Assembly (NCBI RefSeq): GCF_023218175.1
Contig: NZ_JALPTH010000031.1
Coordinates: forward strand, 1-64,000
Direction of reading: 5' to 3'
Length of the DNA: 64,000 nucleotides
DNA from: Streptomyces lichenis
GTDB taxonomy: Bacteria > Actinomycetota > Actinomycetes > Streptomycetales > Streptomycetaceae
Positions 8,181 to 15,487 of this stretch are shown one piece after another. The stretch's first letter is position 1; each line of letters starts with the position of its first letter. Position numbers and translations under genes: made by a program. A model generated the notes under the pieces. The model was not told where the DNA came from. It worked only from the letters and a program-made list of their open reading frames with translations, and did not search any database.

Positions 8181-8860
8181 CGGGAACCTCCTTGAGGCTC
8201 GTCGGCTGTCTCCTCGTGGTCGTGCACCGCGTCGGCGACATCGCGGTCGAGCGCCGCCCTGACCAGGGCGGCGGCGAGGGCCGGCAGCTCCTCCGCGCGG
8301 ACCAGCCCGACCAGCTCGCCGGGGTCCGTGGGCAGTCCCAGCCGCTCGGCCCCGTCCAGCGCCTTGCGGTCCAGACAGGGGGCGAACTCCGGCCACACCC
8401 CCTGGGCCTCCCGCAGGAAGATGTCCGACCCGGCGGGCCCGATGCCCGGCATCTCCTGGAGCAGGGAACGCGCCTGGTCCACGTCGCCCCCGGCCTTCTC
8501 GCGCAGCTTGCGCAGATCGCCGCCGTAGCGCTCCAGAACCAGTCCGGCGGCGTCGCCCAGCTGGGTGGCGGTCCGCTCGTCGTAGCGCCGGTAGCCGCCC
8601 TCGCCCAGCGCGTCCACCCGCTGCTGCCAGTCCGCGTCCCGCATCCGGCGGGCGTCCCGCAGCCCCGCGTCGAACAGGGCGCGCGCCGCCGCGACCGCCA
8701 CCCCGGCCCTGATCCGGGCGCTCAGCAGATGGGCCAGGACCAGCAGCTCGTACAGGGGCTGCGGAGTGTCCTTCAGCCGGATGCCCGCCTCCTCGGCGTA
8801 GGTGCGGCCCTGCTCGTCCAGCAGCGCCCGCACCGTCGCCCCGTCTCCGTGGTGTGCCAT
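8177..8860 (-). CDS. HhH-GPD-like DNA repair protein (divergent endonuclease III relative)
   Basis: A 227-residue all-helical protein. Seen: a helix-hairpin-helix MPGIGPAGSDIFLREA near residues 144-160, followed about 15 residues later by APCLDRKAL, where HhH-GPD glycosylases carry the catalytic Asp. Missing: the lysine of the EndoIII hairpin (Ala/Gly here), which bifunctional lyases need, and the C-terminal Cys cluster for an iron-sulfur centre. It may be a monofunctional glycosylase or a binding-only paralogue. GGAGG lies 10 nt before the ATG. It shares an ATGA overlap with the downstream small gene. Confidence 0.75.
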   Translation of the reverse strand: MAHHGDGATVRALLDEQGRTYAEEAGIRLKDTPQPLYELLVLAHLLSARIRAGVAVAAARALFDAGLRDARRMRDADWQQRVDALGEGGYRRYDERTATQLGDAAGLVLERYGGDLRKLREKAGGDVDQARSLLQEMPGIGPAGSDIFLREAQGVWPEFAPCLDRKALDGAERLGLPTDPGELVGLVRAEELPALAAALVRAALDRDVADAVHDHEETADEPQGGSR

Positions 8861-9071
8861 GGAAACCGCACCTCCGGTTGGCTTGTGCGTCCGTCCTCCG
8901 CCGTCCCGCCTCCCTCCGCGGCCCGCACCGGGCCCGCGTACCGCCGTGCCGCCCGCAGTACCCGTCCACGGGCGGACGAAACGGCGCCGGACGGGCGCGG
9001 GGCGGGCACCGCGGTTCCCTGGAGGGCGGGCCGGGGTACGGCCGCCACGAGGAAAGGGCGAGGAGCGGATC

Positions 9072-9092
9072 ATGGGAGACTCGCGGTCATGA
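9072..9092 (+). CDS. Six-codon leader ORF overlapping the ROK start
   Basis: ATG at 9072 with AGGAG 6 nt upstream (9061-9065) encodes MGDSRS and ends in TGA at 9090-9092, which overlaps the ROK ATG at 9089. Its ribosome site is better than that of the ROK gene. A translational-coupling leader is possible; it may also be chance. Confidence 0.3.
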   Translation: MGDSRS

Positions 9093-10315
9093 ACGGCAAG
9101 GCGACGACGACCCGATCACGGCTGGACCGAGGGCGCGGCGCGCTCGGGCCCGCGCTGGAGCTGGTGCACACCGGCCGCGCCCCGACCCGGGCCGTCCTCA
9201 CCGCCGAGCTGGGCGTCACCCGGGCCACCGCGGGCGCGGTCGCCGCCGAACTGGAGGCGCTCGGGCTGATCCGGGTGGACTCACGCCCCGCCGCCGCGGC
9301 CGGCTCCCAGGGCCGCCCCTCGCACCGCCTGCTCGTCGCCGAGGACGGTCCGGTGGCCCTCGCCGCCCAGGTGCACGCCGACGGGTTTAGGGCCGCCCTG
9401 GTCGGCCTCGGCGGGCGCATCGTGGCGACCGCGCCCGGCTGTGTGACGGTGGACGAGGACCCGGCCCAGGTGCTGGCCGCCGTCGTGGACGCCGGTGCGG
9501 CGCTGCTGGCGGCCGGCGGACGGCGCTGTGTCGGCGCCGGGCTCGCGGTGCCGTCCGCCGTCGCCGAACCCGAGGGCACCGCGCTCAACCCGCTGCACCT
9601 CGCCTGGCCCGCCGGCGCGCCGGTACGGGACATCTTCGCCGCCCTGGTCCGGCAGGCCGGCATCGACGGCCCCGCCTTCACCGGCAACGACGTCAACCTG
9701 GCCGCCCTCGCCGAGCACCGCCACGGCGCGGGCCGGGGGGCGCGGGACCTGCTCTGCGTCGCCACCGGCCACCGCGGCGTGGGCGGGGCCCTGGTGCTCG
9801 ACGGCCGGCTGCACACCGGCAGTTCGGGCCTGGCCCTGGAGGTCGGCCATCTCACCGTCAACCCGGCCGGCCGCCCCTGCTACTGCGGCAGCCGGGGCTG
9901 CCTGGACGTCGAGGCCGACCCGCTGGCCTTCCTCACCGCGGCGGGCCGCGAACCCGGGCCCGAGGTCTCCCTGCTCCAGCAGTGCCGCGACCTGCTGCGC
10001 ACCGAGGCCGACGACCCCGGGGTACGGGCCGCGACCGCCGAGCTGATCGACCGGCTGGGGCTCGGGCTCGCCGGGCTGGTGAACATCCTCAACCCGGACC
10101 GGATCATCCTCGGCGGCCTCCACGGCGAACTCCTGGCCGCCGACCCCGAGCGGCTGCGTGCGGTGGTGGCCGACCGCAGCCTCTGGGGCCGCAGCGGCTC
10201 CATGCCCATCGTCGGCTGCGCCCTGAGCCACAACAGCCTCGCGGGCGCGGCCGAGTTGGCCTGGCAGCCGGTCCTGGACGACCCGCTGGCCGCGCTGGGC
10301 CACCTGGTCGGCTGA
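9089..10315 (+). CDS. ROK family transcriptional regulator
   Basis: A 408-residue sugar-responsive repressor. Seen: an N-terminal winged helix (PTRAVLTAELGVTRATAGAV, about residues 30-60), then the ROK sugar-kinase-like domain with the zinc motif CYCGSRGCLDVEA near residue 272 and the acidic TGNDVNLAALAEH ligand region. The phosphate-binding loop of true ROK kinases (DxGxT) is not clear at the start of the ROK domain, which favours a regulator. GGGAG lies about 10 nt before the ATG, and a six-codon ORF overlaps the start. Its targets are not evident from neighbours. Confidence 0.88.
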   Translation: MNGKATTTRSRLDRGRGALGPALELVHTGRAPTRAVLTAELGVTRATAGAVAAELEALGLIRVDSRPAAAAGSQGRPSHRLLVAEDGPVALAAQVHADGFRAALVGLGGRIVATAPGCVTVDEDPAQVLAAVVDAGAALLAAGGRRCVGAGLAVPSAVAEPEGTALNPLHLAWPAGAPVRDIFAALVRQAGIDGPAFTGNDVNLAALAEHRHGAGRGARDLLCVATGHRGVGGALVLDGRLHTGSSGLALEVGHLTVNPAGRPCYCGSRGCLDVEADPLAFLTAAGREPGPEVSLLQQCRDLLRTEADDPGVRAATAELIDRLGLGLAGLVNILNPDRIILGGLHGELLAADPERLRAVVADRSLWGRSGSMPIVGCALSHNSLAGAAELAWQPVLDDPLAALGHLVG

Positions 10316-10441
10316 CCGGTCGGTCTCGGTCCCGGGGCGGCACCGGTCGGCGGGGTTCGGCCGCCCGGCGGGGGCGCGCGCTCGTGCGGCCCGTGCGATC
10401 CCTGCGGTGCGTGCGGTGCGCTGCCGGGGCCGTGCCGCCGC

Positions 10442-11023
10442 TCAGCGCAGCCGCCCCTGGGGCAGCCGGGACCGTTCGGGCTCCGACAGATGGAGCACTC
10501 GGTACACCTCGCCCTCGTCCTCGGGCGCCTCGCCCGCCCAGAGCGCGAGACGCAGCACCTCCCAGCGGCTCGCGTCCACGGCCGCGACGGCCGCCACCAC
10601 GCCCTCCCGCCGGGCCAGCCGCTCGTGCTCCTCCTCCGCGGCCTCGACCGCCCGGGCCGGGGAGGCGTCCTGGTCGATCCGGAGCAGCCGCCGGGTGGCC
10701 CACTGCGGGGCCGCCGCGGCCGCCGCCCCCTCCCGGTAGGCCAGCCCCGGCCACTGCCGCACCGGCGGCCGGCCGAAGTCGTCCACGATGCCCTGGAAGC
10801 CAGCACCCCAGAGGAAGGCGTTCATCCCCTCGGGCGCCCGCCAGAGATAGAACGGGGCGTACGCGTTGACCGGGGCGCCGTCGGCCCGGTCCCGGATCAG
10901 ATACGCCTTGAAGCCGAGCCCGGGGAAGTCGTCGAGCAGCCGGCCCCGGGTGGCGACCCGGTGGCGGATGACGTCCATGTCGTAGTCGGCGGGCAGGCCG
11001 ATCTCGTACTGCATGGCGAGCAT
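10442..11023 (-). CDS. DUF4865 family protein
   Basis: A 193-residue soluble protein of unknown function with the family opening MQYEIGLPADYDMDVIRHRV and the central stretch NAYAPFYLWRAPEGMNAFLWG, which suggests an alpha/beta-barrel (ABM-like) fold of the kind used for small hydrophobic ligands. AAGGAG lies 10 nt before the first ATG; the second ATG, three codons later, would be too far. It lies 37 bp downstream of a tetR gene on the same strand, a pairing seen elsewhere, and is probably under its control. Confidence 0.8.
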   Translation of the reverse strand: MLAMQYEIGLPADYDMDVIRHRVATRGRLLDDFPGLGFKAYLIRDRADGAPVNAYAPFYLWRAPEGMNAFLWGAGFQGIVDDFGRPPVRQWPGLAYREGAAAAAAPQWATRRLLRIDQDASPARAVEAAEEEHERLARREGVVAAVAAVDASRWEVLRLALWAGEAPEDEGEVYRVLHLSEPERSRLPQGRLR

Positions 11024-11060
11024 GGGTGCTCAGCTCCTTCAGGGGGCGGGACGGGCTGCT

Positions 11061-11636
11061 TCAGCGCGCGGTCTCCGGGGCGGCGGGGCCGAGCAGGGCC
11101 AGGGCGCCCCGTACCGCGGTCTCGAAGGCCGCGGGCGAAGCCGAGGCGCGGGCCAGCACATAGCCGCCCTGCACCACCGCGACCAGTGCCGCCGCGGTGG
11201 CCTCCGGGTCCAGCCCCCGGTCGAACTCGCCGTCCGCCACGCCCTGCCCGATCACCCCGGCCAGCCGGTCGCACAGCCAGCCGAGAGTCTCCTCGACCGG
11301 GGCGCGCAGGGCGTCGTCCGCGACGATCTCGGGGTCCATGGCCAGCCGCCCGACCGGGCAGCCGCGCAGCACGTCCCGCTCCCGCAGCAGATAGCCCCGC
11401 ACCTGCTGGTACGCCGTGCCCGGCCCGCCCAGCACCGCCTCCGCGGCCTCCCGCAGCTCCTCGGCGGAGCGCCCGACGGCCGCGAGGGCGAGCCCGTGCT
11501 TGCCCGCGAAGTGGTGGTACATGCTGCCCTGGCCTGCCCCGGCGCGGGCTTGGATGGCGCGTGGGCTGGTGCCCACATAGCCGCGCTCCCAGAGCAGTTC
11601 GCGGGTGGCGGCGACCAGGCGTTCGGAGGTGTTCAC
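11061..11636 (-). CDS. TetR family repressor
   Basis: A 191-residue regulator. Seen: the HTH SPRAIQARAGAGQGSMYHHFAGK at about residues 25-47, then a helical ligand domain with a Cys in VLRGCPVGRLAMD. GTG at 11636 is chosen because a promoter fits exactly (TTGCCG 11666-11671, 17-nt spacer, TACAGT 11643-11648, 6 nt to GTG), implying a leaderless mRNA; no Shine-Dalgarno is present. A near-perfect 20-bp palindrome fills the spacer, so autorepression of tetR-DUF4865 is likely. Confidence 0.88.
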   Translation of the reverse strand: MNTSERLVAATRELLWERGYVGTSPRAIQARAGAGQGSMYHHFAGKHGLALAAVGRSAEELREAAEAVLGGPGTAYQQVRGYLLRERDVLRGCPVGRLAMDPEIVADDALRAPVEETLGWLCDRLAGVIGQGVADGEFDRGLDPEATAAALVAVVQGGYVLARASASPAAFETAVRGALALLGPAAPETAR

Positions 11637-11642
11637 GAGCCG

Positions 11643-11671
11643 ACTGTACATACCAGTAGGTACAGCGGCAA
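11643..11671 (-). promoter_or_regulatory. tetR promoter with 20-bp palindromic operator
   Basis: TGTACATACCAGTAGGTACA at 11645-11664 is a palindrome with one mismatched pair. It lies between the -35 (TTGCCG) and -10 (TACAGT) of the tetR promoter, an ideal repressor site. Confidence 0.75.
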
Positions 11672-11701
11672 CGGTCGGGACCCGCGTGGCAGACACGTCG
11701 G

Positions 11702-11733
11702 CCGCCCCCGCCGCGTGGTAGCGGCGGGGGCGG
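11702..11733. terminator. Second of two tandem hairpins
   Basis: A perfect 13-bp GC stem (11702-11714 with 11721-11733) and a 6-nt loop. With the hairpin at 11751-11798 it shields the tetR promoter from transcription of the ATP-binding gene. Confidence 0.6.
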
Positions 11734-11749
11734 AGGCGGGGGGCATGGT

Positions 11750-11799
11750 CGCGCTGACTCGGGGGTCTTCCCGCCGGGGAAGGCCCCCGGGTCAGCGCG
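11750..11799 (-). terminator. Terminator of the ATP-binding protein gene
   Basis: Arms 11751-11772 and 11777-11798 pair over 22 bp (two G-U pairs on one strand) around a GCCG loop, and 11750/11799 extend the stem by one. It starts 16 nt after the stop at 11815. Confidence 0.75.
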
Positions 11800-11814
11800 T
11801 GCCCCGGCTGCGGC

Positions 11815-12828
11815 TCAGGGCAGCCGTGGGGCGGCCGGTGCCAACGGGGGCGCGGGGGAGGCGGGCACCACCGGAGCGGCCGGTGCCACCGGGGTCACCG
11901 ATGTGACCGGGAGCGGGCCCGGAGTGGCGGCGGGCCGGACGGGCCGGTCGGGCCGGCCGGTGGGCGGAGCACCCGCCGGGTGCTTCGGCCGCAGACGGGG
12001 TACGGACTCCCGCGACCCGGGCGGCACCGGGCCCGGCGTATCCGACCCGGGCGGTACGAGGGCGGGCGGGTCCGACCCGGGCGGTACGAGGGCGGGCGGG
12101 TCCGACCCGGGCGGTACGGCGGCGGGTTGGCCCGACCCCACCGGCACCGGAACGGAGGGGTCCGAGCCCACCGGTACCGGAACGGACGGGTCCCACCCCA
12201 CCGGCACTGGAACGGACGGGTCCGACCCCACCGGCACCGGCACCGACGGGTCCGGCCCCACCGGCGCCGACCCCGACGGGTCCGCGTGTGCGGCGGCGAC
12301 CACTGCCAGGGCGCCCGCGCCGTCGCCGGCCCGGGCGGCCAGGGTGGTGTCGCCGAACGGTACGGCCGCGGTGAACGGGCCGGTGGTGGCCGCCCCGTAG
12401 ACCGGGAGCGGCGGGACGGGCGGCGTGGACGGCGGGGGCGCCGGGAGGGTGAACCAGACCACCTTGCCCGACTCGCCGTCCGGTCTGGCCCCCCAGCTCT
12501 CGCTGAACGCCTCGATCAGGGCCAGCCCGCGCCCCGAAGTGGACAGCGGGTCGGAGGAGTTGGCCGACGGCAGGCGCGGATCGTGGTCATGGACCGAGAC
12601 CGTCAGCCGGCCGAGCAGCACCTCCATCCCGACGGTGCACACCTTGTCGGGCCTGGCGTGCTGGTGGACGTTGGTCAGCAACTCGGTGACACCGAGCGCC
12701 GCCTTCTCGATGAGGCAATCGAGGTTCCAGTAGCGCAACTGCGCAGAAACGATTCTGCGGACCTGTCCGATCCGCGACGGCAGGGCTTGGAGCTCTACCG
12801 TGCACTGCCTGCTTACCTGGCTGATCAC
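11815..12828 (-). CDS. Anti-sigma-type ATP-binding protein with repetitive C-terminal tail
   Basis: A 337-residue protein. Residues 1-130 are a GHKL (HATPase_c_2) fold like SpoIIAB/RsbW: the N box is VTELLTNVHQHA and the G-box region is STSGRGLALIEAFSESWG, with a short ATP lid between. Streptomyces has many such proteins, used as anti-sigma kinases in partner switching. Residues about 190-280 are a run of 10-residue Pro/Val/Gly repeats, and the tail to the end is Pro/Ala-rich and probably disordered. GTG at 12828 has GGGGAG 8 nt upstream. The tail length may vary between strains because of its 30-bp DNA repeat. Confidence 0.85.
   Translation of the reverse strand: MISQVSRQCTVELQALPSRIGQVRRIVSAQLRYWNLDCLIEKAALGVTELLTNVHQHARPDKVCTVGMEVLLGRLTVSVHDHDPRLPSANSSDPLSTSGRGLALIEAFSESWGARPDGESGKVVWFTLPAPPPSTPPVPPLPVYGAATTGPFTAAVPFGDTTLAARAGDGAGALAVVAAAHADPSGSAPVGPDPSVPVPVGSDPSVPVPVGWDPSVPVPVGSDPSVPVPVGSGQPAAVPPGSDPPALVPPGSDPPALVPPGSDTPGPVPPGSRESVPRLRPKHPAGAPPTGRPDRPVRPAATPGPLPVTSVTPVAPAAPVVPASPAPPLAPAAPRLP
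12011..12295. repeat. 30-bp tandem repeat inside the ATP-binding protein gene
   Basis: About nine units of exactly 30 bp, with starts near 12041, 12071, 12101 and so on to 12281. Two subtypes exist: one with CCCGGGCGGTACGAGG and one with CCACCGGCACCGGAACGG. Units keep frame and encode ten residues each, such as DPSVPVPVGS and DPPALVPPGS. Confidence 0.85.
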
Positions 12829-13127
12829 GGCTGCGACTCCCCGAAATGAGGTCCGGAAGAAGACGGAGAAGACGGAGATCGGGTCCAGTGGGTGGCCGGC
12901 TGCGGGCTCCGGGCGTTCACGGCGGTTCGCGCCGCAGTGTGACCGTCAATGCACCCTGGGTAGTGATGTCCGTCCAGCCTGACCCAGCGGACCGTCCGGC
13001 GCAACTCACACGCCCCACGCCCCGCCGGACGGCACCGGTGCCGTACGCGGCACCACCGGCCCCGCCCGCACCGGGCGCCGCGTACGGCGCCCCGCGCGGG
13101 TGTACCGGGTGGTGTCCGGGCCCGGGT
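12829..13127. other. Intergenic region, 299 bp
   Basis: No convincing gene. It holds the upstream region of the ATP-binding gene and, at 13037-13054, a hairpin (GGTGCCG, 4-nt loop, CGGCACC) about 74 nt past the stop of the gene at 13128, its probable terminator. A TTGACG hexamer occurs on the minus strand near 12945, without a clear -10 partner. Confidence 0.5.
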
Positions 13128-13457
13128 CTAGTCGGTACCGCCGCCACCGCGGCGGACGGCGTCCCGCAGCCGGCCGGTCAGCGCCCGGGCCGCGGCCGTC
13201 CCGCGCGCGGGGTCGCGCTGGCCCAGGGTGAGGCGGTAGCGATGGCCGTTGAGCGTCGCCACCATGGCGTCGCCCCGGTCGGAGAACCAGGGTTTGGCCG
13301 TCCGCACCGCCCGCACCGGGGCGCTGTCGATCACCCGCCCGTAACTCGTCAGCAGCGCCAGCCGGCCGTCCTGGACCAGCACCTCGCCGGCCCGGGTCAG
13401 CGACCGCGGCCACCGTTCGATCCGTACGCCTGTCGCGCTGAAATCAGCCTCGGCCAT
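13128..13457 (-). CDS. Conserved hypothetical, PH-like beta protein
   Basis: A 109-residue soluble protein. The sequence alternates short beta strands (RIERWPRSL, VLVQDGRLALLTSYG, DAMVATLNGHRYRLTLGQ) and ends with one helix, a pattern that suggests a small PH-like or YokE-type domain; this is inference from the pattern only. AAGGGGG lies upstream of the ATG. No catalytic motif is visible. It is divergent from the Cds1-like gene. Confidence 0.65.
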   Translation of the reverse strand: MAEADFSATGVRIERWPRSLTRAGEVLVQDGRLALLTSYGRVIDSAPVRAVRTAKPWFSDRGDAMVATLNGHRYRLTLGQRDPARGTAAARALTGRLRDAVRRGGGGTD

Positions 13458-13635
13458 GCGTACCCAGCCCCCTTCGTCCAGTTCTGGCGGTCAGTCTGCC
13501 CAAGGAGCGGCCTCGGCACCAGGGTGCGGGACGGAAGACTCCACGCGCCCCCCTGTGACCCCGTACGCCCGGTCCTCGCGCCCCTCACTCCTTCGCGCCC
13601 CACCGCCACGGCGCCACCGCGGCGCCTTCCACAAG

Positions 13636-13649
13636 TGTTCCCTATGGAA
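13636..13649. promoter_or_regulatory. Inverted repeat GTTCC-N4-GGAAC
   Basis: GTTCC (13636-13640), CTAT, GGAAC (13645-13649) lies in the intergenic DNA (13458-13683) between the PH-like gene and the small ORF before the Cds1-like gene. A TATGGA hexamer overlaps it. It could be an operator for the cysteine-degrading enzyme. Confidence 0.4.
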
Positions 13650-13683
13650 CGTCCAAGTCATCATTTGCGCAGGTGGGGCAGGT

Positions 13684-13806
13684 ATGTTCAAGGCCGCGGA
13701 CGGCGGCGGGACACCGGCGGAAGACGCAGAGAAGATCAACACGAAGACCAGTAGGCAGATCAGCGCGAAGACCGGCGCGAAGACAGGTACGAGGAGTGGC
13801 GCGTGA
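13684..13806 (+). CDS. Small 40-residue ORF coupled to the Cds1-like gene
   Basis: ATG at 13684, with a GGTGGGG-type ribosome site, opens a 40-codon frame. The product is rich in Lys, Thr and Gly and ends with AKTGAKTGTRSGA. Its TGA overlaps the GTG of the next gene (GTGA), the classic coupling arrangement. Codon use is less GC-biased than in the neighbouring genes, so it may be a leader peptide rather than a stable protein. It has no cysteine codons, so simple cysteine attenuation is unlikely. Confidence 0.4.
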   Translation: MFKAADGGGTPAEDAEKINTKTSRQISAKTGAKTGTRSGA

Positions 13807-14972
13807 GCACCGTTGAGCAGCCCGAGGGGCACCAGGGACCCGGGACCGCGCCGACCGCCGCGGCCGGGGCGCCCCTGGCGACCGTGGACGTGGACCGCAG
13901 CGACGCGTCCTACCGGACCTGGCTGAAGGAGGCCGTGCGCAAGGTGCAGGCGGACGCCAACCGGTCCGCCGACACCCATCTGCTGCGCTTCCCGCTGCCC
14001 GAGTCCTGGGGCATCGACCTCTATCTGAAGGACGAGTCGACCCACCCCACCGGCAGCCTCAAGCACCGGCTGGCCCGCTCGCTCTTCCTCTACGGCCTGT
14101 GCAACGGCTGGATCCGCCCCGGCCGCCCGGTCATCGAGGCGTCCAGCGGCTCGACCGCGGTCTCCGAGGCGTACTTCGCGAGCCTGGTCGGCGTCCCCTT
14201 CGTGGCCGTGATGCCGCGCACCACCAGCCCGGAGAAGATCCGCCTGATCGAGTTCCAGGGCGGCCGCTGCCACTTCGTGGACGATCCGCGCACCATGTAC
14301 GACGAGGCCGCCGCGCTCGCCCGGACCACCGGCGGGCACTATCTGGACCAGTTCACCTACGCCGAACGGGCCACCGACTGGCGGGGCAACAACAACATCG
14401 CCGAGTCGATCTACCAGCAGCTGAGGCTGGAGCGCTACCCCGAGCCGGCCTGGATCGTCGCCACCGCCGGCACCGGCGGCACCTCGGCCACCATCGCGCG
14501 CTATGTGCACTACATGCAGTACGACACCATGATCTGCGTCCCCGACCCGGAGAACTCCTGCTTCTTCGAGGGCTGGACCACCGGCGACCCGGGGGCCTCC
14601 AGCGACTGCGGCTCCCGGATCGAGGGCATCGGCCGCCCCCGGATGGAGCCGAGCTTCGTGCCCGGTGCCGTCGACCGGATGATGAAGGTGCCCGACGCGG
14701 CGAGCATCGCGGCGGTCCGCGCGCTGGAGGACGCCATCGGGCGCAAGGCGGGCGGCTCCACCGGCACGGGGCTGTGGAGCGCGCTGCGGATCGTCGCCGA
14801 GATGGTGGCCGCCGGGCGGACCGGCAGCGTGGTCACCCTGCTCTGCGACCCGGGCGACCGCTATCTGGACCGCTACTACTCCGACGCCTGGCTGGCGGAG
14901 CAGGGCCTGGACATCGCCCCGTACCGCGCGACCATCGACACCTTCCTCGGCGGGGGCGGCTGGCCGCACTGA
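13803..14972 (+). CDS. PLP-dependent cysteine synthase-fold enzyme, Cds1-like
   Basis: A 389-residue fold-type II PLP enzyme. Seen: the Schiff-base lysine in HPTGSLKHRLA (Lys 87), the substrate loop EASSGSTAVSEAY, and the phosphate loop TAGTGGTSATIARY. The closest known relatives are the mycobacterial Cds1 group, which degrade L-cysteine to hydrogen sulfide, ammonia and pyruvate, rather than CysK or CysM synthases. GTG at 13803 has GAGGAG 6 nt upstream. It overlaps by 4 nt a small upstream ORF. Whether this copy degrades or makes cysteine cannot be proven from sequence. Confidence 0.82.
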   Translation: MSTVEQPEGHQGPGTAPTAAAGAPLATVDVDRSDASYRTWLKEAVRKVQADANRSADTHLLRFPLPESWGIDLYLKDESTHPTGSLKHRLARSLFLYGLCNGWIRPGRPVIEASSGSTAVSEAYFASLVGVPFVAVMPRTTSPEKIRLIEFQGGRCHFVDDPRTMYDEAAALARTTGGHYLDQFTYAERATDWRGNNNIAESIYQQLRLERYPEPAWIVATAGTGGTSATIARYVHYMQYDTMICVPDPENSCFFEGWTTGDPGASSDCGSRIEGIGRPRMEPSFVPGAVDRMMKVPDAASIAAVRALEDAIGRKAGGSTGTGLWSALRIVAEMVAAGRTGSVVTLLCDPGDRYLDRYYSDAWLAEQGLDIAPYRATIDTFLGGGGWPH

Positions 14973-14985
14973 GGCCGGGGCCGGG

Positions 14986-15438
14986 TCACCGGGGACGGTG
15001 CGCCAGCAGCTTGTCCAGGGCCCGCCCGAAGACCAGCTTCCCCGCCCCGCCGAGCAGCGGGCCGGCCACCCGGGGCACTCCCCGTACGCCGATCCGCTCG
15101 GTCCACCACACCCGGGTGGAGCCGTCCGGCTCGGCGCGGAGCTCGAACTCCGCCCAGCCGGTGACCACCCGGCCGCGCTTCTCCAGCCGGCAGATCCCGG
15201 ACGCCCCGGGCCCCTCGCCGGGCGGCTCCCAGCGCACCACCTCCATCGGATCGTCGATGCCCACCGGGCCGATACCGGTACGGGCGGTGAAGCGGGTGCC
15301 CGGGCCGGACGGCCCCGGCGTCAGCACTCGGGTCCGGGTCAGCGGCACCTGCGCCCCGTGCGCGGGCCAGTCGGTCAGCCGCCGCCAGACCTCGGCGGGC
15401 GGCAGCGGGGTCGTACGGGAGATACGGAAGAGGCTCAC
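14986..15438 (-). CDS. SRPBCC (polyketide cyclase/START-like) protein
   Basis: A 150-residue protein opening with the usual beta strand and helices (SLFRISRTTPLPPAEVWRRLTDW), then a curved sheet and a C-terminal helix (GGAGKLVFGRALDKLLAHR). Such helix-grip domains bind hydrophobic ligands; no catalytic residues can be assigned. The GTG start has no ribosome site, but TACGAT at 15445-15450 sits 6 nt upstream, fitting a leaderless mRNA. It converges on the Cds1-like gene with a 13-bp gap. Confidence 0.78.
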   Translation of the reverse strand: MSLFRISRTTPLPPAEVWRRLTDWPAHGAQVPLTRTRVLTPGPSGPGTRFTARTGIGPVGIDDPMEVVRWEPPGEGPGASGICRLEKRGRVVTGWAEFELRAEPDGSTRVWWTERIGVRGVPRVAGPLLGGAGKLVFGRALDKLLAHRPR

Positions 15439-15487
15439 CCGGCGATCGTAGGCAGGCGACCGGGCCCGTGCCGGAGGACCGGATCCG

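Noticed and set aside
12041..12295. CRISPR array
   Set aside because: Period of exactly 30 with no unique spacers, in frame inside a gene: a minisatellite, not repeats plus spacers.
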